The notes: generated by a model not told the origin, from the sequence alone. A stretch of DNA of 64,000 nucleotides from Acinetobacter calcoaceticus ANC 3811 (GCF_000399665.1 NZ_KB976986.1:2501261-2565260), one strand, 5' to 3'. Shown: positions 17,458 to 27,783, counted from the first letter of the stretch. A program made the numbers and translations.

Positions 17458-19167
17458 GTGCCGCATGACGTAGATTTAATTGTTTTACTTGCTGTTGGTT
17501 TCGGTGTTGCCCTCTTTTTTGGTTATCTTGCGGCCCGATTACGACTTCCCCCTCTTATCGGCTATTTAATTGCCGGAATTATTATTAGCCCAAATACACC
17601 GGGCATAGAAGCTGATATGCATCTTGCTAACCAGCTTGCAGAACTCGGGGTCATGTTCCTGATGTTTGGTGTAGGGATGCACTTTTCATTAAATGATTTG
17701 CTGCTGGTTCGACGTATTGCTGTACCAGGCGCGATTTTACAAATTGCAGTCGCCACTCTATTAGGAGTCGGCGTATCCATGCTCTGGGGATGGAGCTTTG
17801 GTTCTGCACTCGTTTTTGGCTTAAGCCTGTCGTGTGCGAGTACTGTTGTACTATTAAAAGCTTTAGGAGACCGAGGTCTTTTAGACTCAGTCAACGGCAA
17901 AATTGCTGTGGGGTGGCTGTTAGTCGAAGATTTAGTAATGGTACTTGTTTTAGTACTTCTTCCAGCTACAGCAGTTTTACTCGGCGGGAAAGCACCAGAA
18001 GGCGCAGATGGTAATATCTGGTTAACCCTTGGGCTCACGTTATTAAAAGTAATTGGCTTTATTGCCTTTATGCTGATTGTAGGTAAACGTGTCGTTCCTA
18101 TTATTATGCAGTTTGTTGCTCGTTTAGGTTCAAGAGAGTTATTCACCCTTACTGTTGTTGCCGCTGCTGTTTCAATTGCCTACGGGTCTTATGCCATTTT
18201 TGGGGTTTCAATGGCATTAGGAGCATTCTTTGCAGGAATGGTTGTTAAAGAATCTGACTTTAGCCACCGCGCAGAAGAAGAAACGCTTCCACTCCGTGAA
18301 ATTTTCTCAATTCTGTTTTTCGTGTCTGTGGGCATGCTGTTTGATCCACATATTCTGGTTGAACGTCCACTCCATATTTTGGCCGTTATCGCAATTATTA
18401 TGGTAGGTAAAACACTTGCTGCAATGGCTTTGGTTTTATTCTTTCGCTATCCGCTTAATACAGCTCTTACAGTTGGTGCGAGTTTGGCCCAAATTGGTGA
18501 ATTCTCATTTATTTTAGCCACTCTTGGTGTCTCATTAGGTTTATTAACTTTAGAAGCACAAAATCTGATTTTAGCTGGTGCTTTATTTTCAATAACACTG
18601 AACTCTTTTATTTTCTCTGCCATTGAGCCCGTACAACGCTGGATTCGTGAGCGCTCTCACTTAGCCCGACTTCTTGAACGCAGTGGTGACCCATTGGCCA
18701 TGTTACCCGATGAAGTTGATCAGGCTTACTTACGCGATCAGGTTGTCATTATTGGATATGGCGGTGTGGGGCGACGTATCACTGAAAATTTAATTAATGA
18801 AAATATTAAAGTCGTTATTGCCGAAGAGAATCGTGAAATCGTAGAAAAGCTACGTCAGGCGAATATTGCTGCTGTGAGTGGTGTTGCAACCGAACCAGGT
18901 GTTTTAATTCAAGCACACATCATGCATGCAAGACTCTTGGTGATCTCACCTATGGATATTTTAGATATTCATCGTATTGTGGCGATTGCTAAGCAATTAA
19001 ACCCTCAAATTCAGGTGTTAATTTGCGCAGAAAGTAAAGAAGAAGCCGCAGTAATCAGAGATGAAAATATTGGTGAAGTGTTCTATGCCAAAGAGGAAAT
19101 GGCAAAGAATATGAGCCATCATATATTAAATCAGATCGAGCTTGCCCATCAGTCAACTATTCATTAA
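17458..19167 (+). CDS. ybaL: CPA2-family cation:proton antiporter (YbaL/Kef-like)
   Basis: A 569-residue protein starting at GTG (AAAAGGAG precedes it). About twelve membrane helices fill residues 1-390, with the CPA2 motifs LRLPPLIGYLIAGIIISP near the N-terminus and FGVSMALGAFFAGMVV near 255. A C-terminal TrkA-N domain (about 420-560) carries the nucleotide-binding VVIIGYGGVGRRI. YbaL-like proteins are presumed K+/H+ antiporters controlled by nucleotides. Flanked by terminators, so monocistronic. Ion specificity is inferred. Confidence 0.88.
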   Translation: MPHDVDLIVLLAVGFGVALFFGYLAARLRLPPLIGYLIAGIIISPNTPGIEADMHLANQLAELGVMFLMFGVGMHFSLNDLLLVRRIAVPGAILQIAVATLLGVGVSMLWGWSFGSALVFGLSLSCASTVVLLKALGDRGLLDSVNGKIAVGWLLVEDLVMVLVLVLLPATAVLLGGKAPEGADGNIWLTLGLTLLKVIGFIAFMLIVGKRVVPIIMQFVARLGSRELFTLTVVAAAVSIAYGSYAIFGVSMALGAFFAGMVVKESDFSHRAEEETLPLREIFSILFFVSVGMLFDPHILVERPLHILAVIAIIMVGKTLAAMALVLFFRYPLNTALTVGASLAQIGEFSFILATLGVSLGLLTLEAQNLILAGALFSITLNSFIFSAIEPVQRWIRERSHLARLLERSGDPLAMLPDEVDQAYLRDQVVIIGYGGVGRRITENLINENIKVVIAEENREIVEKLRQANIAAVSGVATEPGVLIQAHIMHARLLVISPMDILDIHRIVAIAKQLNPQIQVLICAESKEEAAVIRDENIGEVFYAKEEMAKNMSHHILNQIELAHQSTIH

Positions 19168-19173
19168 CCCTAT

Positions 19174-19206
19174 AAAAAAGCGTACTCAAGAGTACGCTTT
19201 TTTTAA
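19174..19206. terminator. Bidirectional terminator after ybaL
   Basis: Stem AAAAAGCGTACT / AGTACGCTTTTT with loop CAAG, between converging genes; T runs on both strands. Its right edge touches the stop of the minus-strand gene. Confidence 0.92.
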
Positions 19207-19481
19207 CTCAAGAATTTAGGCTGTTCATCTAGTACCTCAGCCTGCCATTCGTTTACCTGCTTTTCGAGCAGTCCAAACAGTGCAGCCTGAATCATATGCT
19301 GAGCAACAACTGGAGTTTGCTCACCCAAGATTGCTTTTACTTCATCGCTAAATTGAATTTTAACCAAGGGTTCATTCTCAGAACCTGCATTACGCAAGGC
19401 GAGTTCGCCACCTTCGAGTTGGACTAATTCCAAAACGGCTTCTTGATTTCCAAATAACTCTTTCAATTGCTGTATAGACAT
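19203..19481 (-). CDS. Conserved small hypothetical protein
   Basis: Starting at the ATG at 19481, which has a strong GGAGG site, the product is 92 residues beginning MSIQQLKELFG. An upstream in-frame start at 19532 would place the Shine-Dalgarno inside the gene and is disfavoured. The sequence is acidic and mixed alpha/beta-looking, with no membrane segment or recognised domain. It is the last of several small minus-strand genes. I do not recognise a function. Confidence 0.7.
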   Translation of the reverse strand: MSIQQLKELFGNQEAVLELVQLEGGELALRNAGSENEPLVKIQFSDEVKAILGEQTPVVAQHMIQAALFGLLEKQVNEWQAEVLDEQPKFLS

Positions 19482-19593
19482 ATATTTCCTCCATGTTTCA
19501 ACATGGTGGCAAAGCACCCTTGCACTTTGCATCTCTTGTCTTATTTATATAGGCACACCCGGATTAAATTTCAAGCGTTCGGGCAGTTTAATT

Positions 19594-20097
19594 TTAGAAC
19601 TCGACCATTTCATTACGAAAACCATCAATTAAATGGCTTAATTCGCGATGCCATTCACGCAAAATCTTAACATCTGGCAACCAAGATTGAGGACCTTGAG
19701 TTACTTTGATAATGAGATTAGAAGATGTTTCTTCTTCTGGGGTCGGCTCTTTAGGTTCTGGTGCATATTGACACATACGGTAAGCTCGTTTGAGCTCTGC
19801 AACAAAACCATCTTTTGCCAATTGTTGCAAAACGGACACTTCTGGAGAAACCTGTCCTTTTGCCGCCATATGTTCTTCAATAGATTTTAAAGTGGGTTGC
19901 AATTCATTTAAACGGTAATAACGTACGAGTTCTTGTAAGAAAGCTAACATTGCACCATGTAAATGAAATACAGCTGCTTCACGGTAAGCTTGTATCTGTT
20001 GCACATGATCGGTCTGTTCTGCCTGTTGACACGCTAAGCGCGCAAAATAGAGCTTTTGATTGGTACGATCGGCATGATAACGAGCAACACGTGACAT
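19594..20097 (-). CDS. Conserved hypothetical protein (DUF6586-like)
   Basis: A 167-residue, mostly helical cytoplasmic protein. The opening SRVARYHADRTNQKLYFARL resembles, from memory, the DUF6586 family of Acinetobacter and pseudomonads. There is an acidic proline-rich linker (about 112-125: PEPKEPTPEEE) and a C-terminal segment with WLPDVKILREWHRELSHLI. No catalytic motif is apparent. It lies about 80 bases downstream of the ASCH gene on the same strand. Function unknown. Confidence 0.7.
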   Translation of the reverse strand: MSRVARYHADRTNQKLYFARLACQQAEQTDHVQQIQAYREAAVFHLHGAMLAFLQELVRYYRLNELQPTLKSIEEHMAAKGQVSPEVSVLQQLAKDGFVAELKRAYRMCQYAPEPKEPTPEEETSSNLIIKVTQGPQSWLPDVKILREWHRELSHLIDGFRNEMVEF

Positions 20098-20178
20098 AAC
20101 TAAACTTTCCTGTTCTAAAATCGCTATTGCAACAGCTATTCTTTAGCTTAACGACTCCATTAATAAAATCAACGTTAT

Positions 20179-20541
20179 TTATGGTAAATCCAGCTCAACT
20201 TGATAAATTTTACGTTTAGCTAAAGTTTTTAATGGCTGCTTTATAGGACGAACATTGCTTAAAACCCAAGCAAAATATCCTTCGTCCCAAGCAGTTGCAC
20301 ATGCTGGCTCAATTTCATCATTTCGCCAAGCATGAATAGAGTCGACATCAACTAAAGTGACAGCAACTCCCTCTTCTACATCAGTATCTTTAACCAAAAA
20401 TTTTTGGTTCTCGACAATTAATAGATCTTTGATTGACAGTTTTTTAGGTCCCCATGAACGCACTTCAAGTGTTTTTATACCTTCAGCGATACGAGTACCA
20501 TTTGGCGTTACAATCGAAAGAGCTAAAAACTGTCTTTTCAC
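20179..20541 (-). CDS. ASCH domain-containing protein
   Basis: A 120-residue protein consisting of an ASCH domain, a PUA-like fold associated with RNA binding or RNA modification. Diagnostic features are the early IAEGIKTLEVRSWGP (about 18-32), a beta-barrel with LLIVENQKFL, and the C-terminal YFAWVLSNVRPI. It begins 9 bases after the RRM gene stop on the same strand, so the two are very likely co-transcribed, which hints at a shared RNA-related job. No experimental role is known to me. Confidence 0.78.
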   Translation of the reverse strand: MKRQFLALSIVTPNGTRIAEGIKTLEVRSWGPKKLSIKDLLIVENQKFLVKDTDVEEGVAVTLVDVDSIHAWRNDEIEPACATAWDEGYFAWVLSNVRPIKQPLKTLAKRKIYQVELDLP

Positions 20542-20550
20542 ACTGAAGAC

Positions 20551-20790
20551 TTATTCTTCAGCTGCTTTAACACGAATTCCATTGCCTTTAACTTTAAGCA
20601 GGTTTAAGCCTTTAATTGCCTTAATTGCTTCACGTGGGTTAGGCATTTCAACAAAACCAAAACCTTTTGATTTACCTGAGTCTTTATCAGTAACAAGAAC
20701 ACACGTATCAACTTTACCAAATGCTTTGAATAACTCTAAAATTTCAGTTTCACTCACAGCACGATCTAAATTACGAACTAATATCTTCAT
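20551..20790 (-). CDS. RNA-recognition-motif (RRM) RNA-binding protein
   Basis: A 79-residue protein that is one RRM domain: RNP2 is ILVRNL (residues 3-8) and RNP1 is KGFGFVEM (about 42-49), each with the aromatic positions that stack on RNA. Such single-RRM proteins occur in many bacteria and bind RNA, sometimes with cold-shock roles. It is followed by the ASCH gene in the same transcript and lies 72 bases after a helicase gene. Confidence 0.88.
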   Translation of the reverse strand: MKILVRNLDRAVSETEILELFKAFGKVDTCVLVTDKDSGKSKGFGFVEMPNPREAIKAIKGLNLLKVKGNGIRVKAAEE

Positions 20791-20862
20791 TTTCTAACCT
20801 TAATTGGCAATTAAAGGGAGCAGCCAATATATTTAAGTAATCACAGTGTCTTATACAGTAGT

Positions 20863-22842
20863 TTAATCTAGATCGATACCAAAACCTAAATTTACTGTAG
20901 GTGAACGGTTCCATTGCTTTTTAGCAAATGGCTGAGGTACTTGCCTATGAATCTTTGCCTGAACCAAATGTGTAGGAAGGTCATTTAGGAAATAACTCTC
21001 GATTTTACGACCTTGTTCGTCATAATTGTCTTCTGACCATGTATTGAGGTTTTGCTTGGTCAAAATTAATTCATTTTCTGCACGTGTTAATGCAACATAC
21101 AATACTCGGCGCTCTTCTTCGACATCATCAAAATCGCCCTGTGCTCTTGCATAAGGATATTGATTTGGCGATACATGAGGTACATAACAGACTTTCTGTT
21201 CGGCACCTTTAGCTGAATGGATCGTAATTAAAGTCACTAAATCCTGATCAGCCGCTTTCTCAATTTCAGAAACTGAAATAGGTTCAAGAACATATTCTTC
21301 GAGGAATTCACCTAAAGACGCATGTTTACGTGCAAGTTGCTTGACCAAATCAAAGTCTTTTAACCGGCGTGACCAATCTTTAGTTTTATAATTTTGCTCT
21401 AGCTGTTCACCTAAAGCATCGAGTGCTAAGCCAATACTTGCTTCAACATGCTGCTGTAATACATCTAGCTGTTTTAAAATTAAAATCGCTTGCAAAGGAA
21501 CTTTGCCATGACGTTCTAGACGCTTGCAGCGCTCCTCAACATCAGCAACTCCCATCAGATCTTGGGCGAGCTTACTTGCACCAACGTCACCAATACCATC
21601 CCATAAAGTTAAGAAACGCATCCATGCCAAATCATCGTGAGGATTGCTCACAATACGTAGCAGGCTAAGCACGTCTTTCACATGGGCAGACTCAAGAAGC
21701 TTTACCCCGCCAATAAAACGGTAAGGTAGTTCAGCAGCGATGAAAGCCCCTTCCAGATATCGTGCACTATAGCCTGAACGCACCAAAATCATATGGTCGT
21801 ACCAGCTTGCACCTTGCTGATGTCGCGTTATTAAGTCCTGTGCAATCCAGTTTGCTTCTTCATATTCATTACCAAATAGGTGTAGCTGAGGCTTTTGCCC
21901 TTGCCCACGATGTGCTTGCAGCTGTTTTTGATAATCAATTGGACTGTGTGCCAATAACCAATTTGATAAATCCAAGATTTCTTGAGTCGAGCGGTAATTT
22001 AAATCCAGTGTATGAATAACTGCGTCAGGTATCCGCTCTTTAAAAGAATGGATATTTTCAAAATCTGCACCACGAAAACCATAAATCGACTGGGCATCAT
22101 CGCCAACACAAAACAGCTTCACTTTGCCAATCAAGGGCTGCAATAAAGCCCATTGCAAAGGATTGGTATCTTGCATTTCATCAACTAGCAATGCCTGACA
22201 AAAACCTGCTACCCAATTCGTTAATGCTTCTGAATTTTGTAAATGGACAGCCACAATCGATAAAATATCGTCGTAATCTAAAAAATTACGCTCTCTTTTA
22301 CGCTGCTCATAGGTTTTCATTAAATCTGCAATTTGAGTCTTATGCTCATATGCATCTGGAAGCTGTTTAATTAATGCCTCAGAAAGCTTTGTTTGAGTAT
22401 TTCTCGCATAAGAATATAAATCACACAGCTCTGCGGCTTTGGGCAAGACGTTATCTTTATCTTTGCCTCTTAATAAGCGAAACATAAGCAACTGATCATC
22501 ACGATCAATAATACTAAATTGGTTTAACCCAAAAGCTTGGGGGTTACGGCGCAGTAAATACATACAAAAAGTATGAAAAGTTGAAGCTCGCAGCCCCTTT
22601 GCCTGTGCTCCCACATGTTGTTCTACTCTCGCAACAATTTCACTCGCAGCACGACGAGTAAACGTTAAAATCTGGATTTGGTTCGCTGGCAAGCCTTGAT
22701 CAATTAAATAGGCTGCACGAGCAACAATAGTTTTAGTCTTGCCACAACCAGCGCCCGCCAAAACTAAACAGTTTTGTGCAGACGTAGTAGCTGCTTTTTT
22801 TTGCTGAGCATTTAGTTCATTAATTAATTTTGCAAGACTCAT
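20863..22842 (-). CDS. UvrD/Rep-like superfamily 1 DNA helicase
   Basis: From the ATG at 22842 the product is 659 residues. Motif I (Walker A) AGAGCGKT is at 29-36; then motif Ia TFTRRAASEI, motif II VDEMQDTNPLQW, motif III GDDAQSIYGFRGAD, motif V/VI HSAKGAEQ and YVALTRAENEL follow in the order of UvrD/Rep/PcrA helicases. These enzymes unwind DNA 3' to 5' in repair and replication restart. An in-frame start 16 codons upstream would add a hydrophobic stretch unlike the family, so I reject it. Exact paralogue not assigned. Confidence 0.88.
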   Translation of the reverse strand: MSLAKLINELNAQQKKAATTSAQNCLVLAGAGCGKTKTIVARAAYLIDQGLPANQIQILTFTRRAASEIVARVEQHVGAQAKGLRASTFHTFCMYLLRRNPQAFGLNQFSIIDRDDQLLMFRLLRGKDKDNVLPKAAELCDLYSYARNTQTKLSEALIKQLPDAYEHKTQIADLMKTYEQRKRERNFLDYDDILSIVAVHLQNSEALTNWVAGFCQALLVDEMQDTNPLQWALLQPLIGKVKLFCVGDDAQSIYGFRGADFENIHSFKERIPDAVIHTLDLNYRSTQEILDLSNWLLAHSPIDYQKQLQAHRGQGQKPQLHLFGNEYEEANWIAQDLITRHQQGASWYDHMILVRSGYSARYLEGAFIAAELPYRFIGGVKLLESAHVKDVLSLLRIVSNPHDDLAWMRFLTLWDGIGDVGASKLAQDLMGVADVEERCKRLERHGKVPLQAILILKQLDVLQQHVEASIGLALDALGEQLEQNYKTKDWSRRLKDFDLVKQLARKHASLGEFLEEYVLEPISVSEIEKAADQDLVTLITIHSAKGAEQKVCYVPHVSPNQYPYARAQGDFDDVEEERRVLYVALTRAENELILTKQNLNTWSEDNYDEQGRKIESYFLNDLPTHLVQAKIHRQVPQPFAKKQWNRSPTVNLGFGIDLD

Positions 22843-22911
22843 AACACATATCGCTAAAACACCAAGACATAGTTTAACAGACCCCGACAACAGATGGGTC
22901 CGCCCACTTTA

Positions 22912-22941
22912 AAAACAAAAAGAGCACTTAAAGTGCTCTTT
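22912..22941 (-). terminator. Terminator after the HdeD-like gene
   Basis: Stem AAAGAGCACT / AGTGCTCTTT (22919-22928 and 22932-22941); read on the minus strand it is followed by a T-rich tract, ending the upstream HdeD-like gene. Confidence 0.8.
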
Positions 22942-22958
22942 GGGTGAATATTATTTTT

Positions 22959-23534
22959 TTAAGATACTGTTTTTGAACTAGAAGGAAGATGCTTAATGGC
23001 TGAAGCCAAACCTAGAAAGTTAATTCCCTGAAATAAAATATCAATAGCAAGGAACATTCCTAATACCCAAAAAGGTGAATCTTTAGAAACTAAAATTAAA
23101 ATACCTGTAGCGAACGTCAATAACCCTGAAAATAGGGTCCAACCCCATCCAGTAATTGGCTTAAGTAAAATTGCATTTATAGTACGTATAGCACCAGCAA
23201 TGATCAGCGCTATAGATAATAGGCTTGTCAGCACCACTGCTGTAGTGACTGGAGTAGAAAATGCATAATAACCAGCCATTAAATAAAGCACACCAAACAG
23301 TGCCCATAACCATCGGCTTGCGCCTTTAAAAACACTCATAGCCGCGACGAGATGCAAAACACCGCCGACCATCATGAGTATTCCAAATAAAAAAACAACA
23401 GAAAAGGTCGCAAATGGCAATGAACTAAATAAAATCAGGCCAAAACCAATCAGCACAAAGCCCAATATCAAATACCATTTACGGTCAGCATGTAACTGAT
23501 TACGTACTAAATCATTACCTACAGTTTTCATCAT
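22959..23534 (-). CDS. HdeD family (DUF308) membrane protein
   Basis: A 191-residue protein with six predicted membrane helices after a 17-residue polar N-terminus, arranged as three hairpins, the HdeD/DUF308 plan. Glycine-rich helices such as FGILMMVGGVLHLVAAM and the closing FLGLASAIKHLP are typical. HdeD in E. coli belongs to the acid-resistance island, but most homologues are uncharacterised. It has its own terminator. Two adjacent ATG codons make the exact start uncertain by one residue. Confidence 0.82.
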   Translation of the reverse strand: MMKTVGNDLVRNQLHADRKWYLILGFVLIGFGLILFSSLPFATFSVVFLFGILMMVGGVLHLVAAMSVFKGASRWLWALFGVLYLMAGYYAFSTPVTTAVVLTSLLSIALIIAGAIRTINAILLKPITGWGWTLFSGLLTFATGILILVSKDSPFWVLGMFLAIDILFQGINFLGLASAIKHLPSSSKTVS

Positions 23535-23666
23535 GGCTACTCTTATTATCAGGTATTAGAATTTCATCTACCCAATAATAGTGATGCACTTCACATTTTT
23601 TGTCTGTATAAAATCTGCATCGTTTCTTAACAATTGAGGTGGATAAAGCAGTATTTATCCACAATT

Positions 23667-24425
23667 TTATTTCACCCAGCCAATTTCTTGAGCTGTAGGT
23701 AAACCTATTACTGTTTCATGTAAGCCATTCGGCATTTTACTGCTCTGTTCAGATAAAGGCGTTCGACCACCCATGATTTCGGCATCGGTTTGTGGATATA
23801 GAGGTACTTTTTCAGGTTGGGCATAACCTAAAGGGTAAATAGGTTGTCCTGTTTTTAAATCATATTTGTCTTGTGCCCCAAAGCCATGTAATAGCTCATG
23901 AACAATCACAACCTGATTTTGTAAAGCTTGTGTCTTGGTCGCAAATAAATTCACACTACCAATGCGACCTTTTTCTAAAGCAGTCGAATGGATCAGGACT
24001 TTTTGATAGTTGGGATCATAATAATTTAAATAAAGTTTGAGTGATGCACCACTATCTTCAGGTTGTTTTTGTCGCCATGCATAGAAACGAAATTTTAAGC
24101 TCCACCACATAACATGCAAAATATTAGCATTTTGAGGAACCTCGGGTGGTCGTTGCTGCAACTGTTGTCCTAAGCGAATTGTAAAGTTTCCTGATTGCCC
24201 ACGATAATGCTGTGACCACTCACTTAAATAGCTGTTAATTGCCCAAAAATCTTCATTTTTCAACTGATGGATATAGGCCTGTGTTGTCTCTAAACCATCT
24301 GCATTAACTGGATGTAAAACGACTACAATTGGTCGATTCCAATCTTGATTTTGATCTCGCCATGCTTGAACAGCAACAATCAATAAAATAATTAATAAAC
24401 ATAAGACCCGAATGTTTTTCCACAT
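23667..24425 (-). CDS. Membrane-anchored putative zinc metalloprotease (HExxH protein)
   Basis: A 252-residue protein with one N-terminal signal-anchor helix (about residues 4-22) and a periplasmic body. It carries HELLHGFGAQDKYD (about 177-190), an HExxH zinc motif extended as HExxHxxGxxD, and further on EIMGG, which could be a Met-turn, a pattern reminiscent of metzincin/snapalysin-type peptidases. I do not know a named family for it. Substrate and activity are unknown; protease activity is inferred from the motif only. Confidence 0.65.
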   Translation of the reverse strand: MWKNIRVLCLLIILLIVAVQAWRDQNQDWNRPIVVVLHPVNADGLETTQAYIHQLKNEDFWAINSYLSEWSQHYRGQSGNFTIRLGQQLQQRPPEVPQNANILHVMWWSLKFRFYAWRQKQPEDSGASLKLYLNYYDPNYQKVLIHSTALEKGRIGSVNLFATKTQALQNQVVIVHELLHGFGAQDKYDLKTGQPIYPLGYAQPEKVPLYPQTDAEIMGGRTPLSEQSSKMPNGLHETVIGLPTAQEIGWVK

Positions 24426-24471
24426 TCTTATTCCCCATAAAATTAAAATTTTCTTTTATTGTTTTAGACAT

Positions 24472-24500
24472 AAAAAATGCTAGCTGAGCTAGCATTTTTT
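24472..24500 (-). terminator. Terminator after topA
   Basis: Near-perfect hairpin AAAAAATGCTAGC / GCTAGCATTTTTT with loop TGA, 13 bases beyond the topA stop; T runs on both strands. Confidence 0.9.
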
Positions 24501-24513
24501 ATGGTGGACTTGA

Positions 24514-27150
24514 TTAGCCCTCAACCCATTTACCATCTTGGTAAACTAGGCTCCATTTAGTTTGTTTACCTTCTGGGGTTTCTGAACCAACATATTGTGA
24601 TTGATTCTTACGACTGAATTTCACAATTGTTGGATTACCTTCAGGGTCCACATCTGGCGCTTGTAAAATAAATTGATATTTTGGATCAAGCTGAGCTGCC
24701 ACACTACGTAATTCTGCAACTTTTGGCGCACGTGTTTCACGAATTTTCGGGAATTTACTCGCTGCCAAGAATAAGCCTGCCGCACCGTCACGCAACACAA
24801 AGAAGTCATCATGTTTCGCTGAACGTAGGTGTTCCATCTTGATAGGTTCTACACGTGGAGGTGCTGGTTGACCACTCTTCAAGACTTTACGGGTATTGTC
24901 ACAGCTTGTACAAGCGAAATACGGGCCAAAACGACCAGTCTTAAGCTGCATCTCACCATCACATTTATCACATGGAATCGTTGGGCCATCATAACCCTTA
25001 ATCTTGAACTCACCTTCTTCAAGCTCAAAACCATCGCAGTCAGGGTTATTACCACATACGTGCAGTTTACGACCACCATCAATCACATAGCTGTCCATGG
25101 CAGTGCCACATTTCTCACAGCGATGCTTAGACATCAAGTCTGCAGTTTCAGCACCATCATCATCAGATAGCGCAGCTAAAGACTCAACAGGTGTTAAGTT
25201 CAACGTACCCTTACAACGTTCTTTCGGCGGCAAGTTATAGCCAGAACAACCTAAGAATACGCCTGTTGTACCCGTGCGAATCTGCATTGGACGTGAACAT
25301 TCAGGACAATGTACAGCTGGTACTTCAACTGGTTGATTACGACGCATTCCCTGCTCACCCTGAGCATTGGTTAGGCGTTTCTTAAAGTCACCATAGAAAG
25401 TGTCTAGTAACTCTTTCCAGTTACGCTCGCCTGTTGCAACTTTATCAAGCTGTCCTTCAAGGTCTGCCGTAAAGGCATAATTCATCAGGTTATTAAAACT
25501 TTCATCCAGACGATCCGTCACAATTTCACCCATTTTTTCGGCGAAAAGACGACGGTTTTCTAACTTAACGTAACCACGTTCCTGAATGGTAGAAATAATC
25601 GCGGCATAGGTCGAAGGACGGCCAATACTACGTTTTTCAAGCTCTTTAACTAAAGATGCTTCAGTAAAACGTGCAGGTGGTTTAGTAAAGTGTTGACTTG
25701 GATCTAACTTTTCTAACTTTAAGATTTCACCTACTTTAATAGCAGGTAAAATAATGTCGTCATCTGACTTATTCGCACCACGTACTTTAGTGAAGCCTTC
25801 AAATACAAGCGTACGGCCTTTTGCCTTTAACTCAACATTCGCTGCTTCAACAATCAAAGTAGAAGATAAATATTCTGCTGGTGTCATTTGACACGCAACA
25901 AACTGACGCCAGATCAAATCATATAGACGTTGAGCATCACGCTCTACGCCCGCAAGCTGATCACCTGTAAGCGCAACATTTGACGGACGAATCGCTTCAT
26001 GGGCTTCTTGGGCACCCGCTTTGTTACCATAGCGGTTTGGCTTTGCTGGTATATATTTTTCACCATATTGGCTTTCAATATGCGCACGTACCATGCTTAC
26101 TGCATCATCACTCAAGAAAGTTGAGTCAGTACGCATATAGGTAATAAAACCAGCTTCATATAAACGCTGAGCCAACATCATGGTTTTCTTCACAGAAAAG
26201 CCTAAACGTGTACTCGCAGCCTGTTGCAAAGTTGAAGTAATGTAAGGTGCGCTTGGATTAACCTTAGTTGGCTTATCTTCACGCTGTGCAACTTTATATT
26301 CAGCCCCTTTTAAAACATCTAATAAAGCATCAGTTTCAGCTTTATTTTTCAGTTTAAGGGTTTTACCAGCCTGTCTAAATGCTTCAAGACGGATGTCATC
26401 TTTTTTAGACTGTGTATCTGCAAAAACTTGCCAATATTCTTCTGGAATAAAAGCACGAATTTCTCGCTCACGCTCTACAACCAGTTTTACTGCTACTGAC
26501 TGCACACGTCCTGCTGATAAACCACGGGCAATTTTTTCCCAAAGTAATGGCGAAACCATAAAGCCTACAACACGGTCTAAGAAACGGCGTGCTTGCTGAG
26601 CATTCACACGATTTAAATCCAGGCGTGTTGGCTGTTTAAATGCTTCTTGAATGGCATTTTTGGTAATTTCGTTAAATACCACGCGATGATAACGGCTGTC
26701 ATCACCACCAATCACTTCTCTTAAGTGCCAAGCAATGGCTTCCCCTTCTCTATCCAAGTCCGTTGCGAGATAGATTGCATCGGCATCTTTGGCAAGTTTT
26801 TTGAGTTCAGCTACAACATTTTCTTTACCAGGCAGAACTTCGTAGTGAGCTTCCCAACCATGTTCAGGATCAACGCCCATACGATTAACTAAAGCCTGAC
26901 TAGCTTTTTGTTCTTTTTCGGCTTCGGTGAGTTTAGTCCGGGCAGCCGGCTTTTTCTCTGTTGATTTACTGCCACCTGTTGGCAAGTCACGTACGTGACC
27001 TACAGAAGACTTTACAATGAATTGCGAACCCAAATATTTATTGATGGTTTTCGCTTTGGCAGGCGACTCCACAATCACTAAGGCACGTTTAGGTGCAGCA
27101 GGTGCAGTAGATGCTGTGCTTTGAGATGCAGAGCGCGAGGTATTCGCCAT
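24514..27150 (-). CDS. topA: DNA topoisomerase I (type IA)
   Basis: An 878-residue enzyme that relaxes negative supercoils. The N-terminal TOPRIM domain shows [18 protein letters not shown] (about 24-41) and [13 protein letters not shown]; the active-site tyrosine lies in [10 protein letters not shown], and the hinge [20 protein letters not shown] is present. The C-terminus has several CxxC zinc ribbons ([24 protein letters not shown]) and a final domain. A Ser/Thr/Ala-rich N-terminal leader of about 20 residues precedes the core. Essential housekeeping gene. Confidence 0.97.
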   Translation of the reverse strand: MANTSRSASQSTASTAPAAPKRALVIVESPAKAKTINKYLGSQFIVKSSVGHVRDLPTGGSKSTEKKPAARTKLTEAEKEQKASQALVNRMGVDPEHGWEAHYEVLPGKENVVAELKKLAKDADAIYLATDLDREGEAIAWHLREVIGGDDSRYHRVVFNEITKNAIQEAFKQPTRLDLNRVNAQQARRFLDRVVGFMVSPLLWEKIARGLSAGRVQSVAVKLVVEREREIRAFIPEEYWQVFADTQSKKDDIRLEAFRQAGKTLKLKNKAETDALLDVLKGAEYKVAQREDKPTKVNPSAPYITSTLQQAASTRLGFSVKKTMMLAQRLYEAGFITYMRTDSTFLSDDAVSMVRAHIESQYGEKYIPAKPNRYGNKAGAQEAHEAIRPSNVALTGDQLAGVERDAQRLYDLIWRQFVACQMTPAEYLSSTLIVEAANVELKAKGRTLVFEGFTKVRGANKSDDDIILPAIKVGEILKLEKLDPSQHFTKPPARFTEASLVKELEKRSIGRPSTYAAIISTIQERGYVKLENRRLFAEKMGEIVTDRLDESFNNLMNYAFTADLEGQLDKVATGERNWKELLDTFYGDFKKRLTNAQGEQGMRRNQPVEVPAVHCPECSRPMQIRTGTTGVFLGCSGYNLPPKERCKGTLNLTPVESLAALSDDDGAETADLMSKHRCEKCGTAMDSYVIDGGRKLHVCGNNPDCDGFELEEGEFKIKGYDGPTIPCDKCDGEMQLKTGRFGPYFACTSCDNTRKVLKSGQPAPPRVEPIKMEHLRSAKHDDFFVLRDGAAGLFLAASKFPKIRETRAPKVAELRSVAAQLDPKYQFILQAPDVDPEGNPTIVKFSRKNQSQYVGSETPEGKQTKWSLVYQDGKWVEG

Positions 27151-27185
27151 ATAAAATGTTATTCCTATACCAATAAATTTAAAAA

Positions 27186-27635
27186 TCAGGCTTTAGCCAA
27201 GGCCAACAGATAAGCCTTCATCTCATCTAATTGTGTTGCTCTCAGGTCTGATTCCTCATCCCAATAAAGCCCTACACAGTTTGCCTGCATATCAATAGCA
27301 TAAATCCCTTTTAATGCAATGGGAGAATCATTAAATTTCTCATCACCCTGAATCACTTTTAATTTGCCGTCTACAACACGAGCACGCATTAAAGTTAAAC
27401 GGGCATCAGGAATCAATACACTATAATAAGCAACCATGCTGGCGCGTTTTTCAGTAGCCATTGGGACATGTGTCCATTCAGGTGCAACAATTACACGTGG
27501 ATGCAACCCTATTTTGCGGGCTTTATCTCGCATAATACCAAGTGCCTTTTCACGTGGACTCACTCTTAAACCAAAAATGGAGCCTAGTACGAAAAGAACA
27601 ATGATAACGGTAACCCAAATTCCCATATTGTCCAT
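27186..27635 (-). CDS. Hypothetical membrane-anchored protein
   Basis: A 149-residue protein with one N-terminal membrane helix (about residues 6-23) followed by a basic stretch [18 protein letters not shown], suggesting a cytoplasmic C-terminal domain. That domain is mixed alpha/beta and ends in [14 protein letters not shown]. No known domain is recognised. It precedes topA by 35 bases on the same strand and may be co-transcribed. Function unknown. Confidence 0.75.
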   Translation of the reverse strand: MDNMGIWVTVIIVLFVLGSIFGLRVSPREKALGIMRDKARKIGLHPRVIVAPEWTHVPMATEKRASMVAYYSVLIPDARLTLMRARVVDGKLKVIQGDEKFNDSPIALKGIYAIDMQANCVGLYWDEESDLRATQLDEMKAYLLALAKA

Positions 27636-27783
27636 AGCAAAACCTATTAATCTCTTTTATTAGAGTTGCATAAGCTGACCAGAAAACGCAAGTTACATCA
27701 GAAAAATAATGCCCGATAAGATCGCAAGACCCAAAATAACGGTATTTCACTGTGCAAATTGCAATGTTGTCACTCAAATATAT

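Noticed and set aside
17562-18146. A 194-codon open frame on the minus strand inside ybaL
   Set aside because: It lies wholly antisense to a clear antiporter gene, has low-complexity Thr/Ser/Pro-rich composition and no recognisable domain; a shadow frame.
22843-22890. Longer start for the UvrD/Rep-like helicase
   Set aside because: The extra 16 residues are hydrophobic and unlike the start of this family; the internal ATG gives the usual distance to the Walker A motif.
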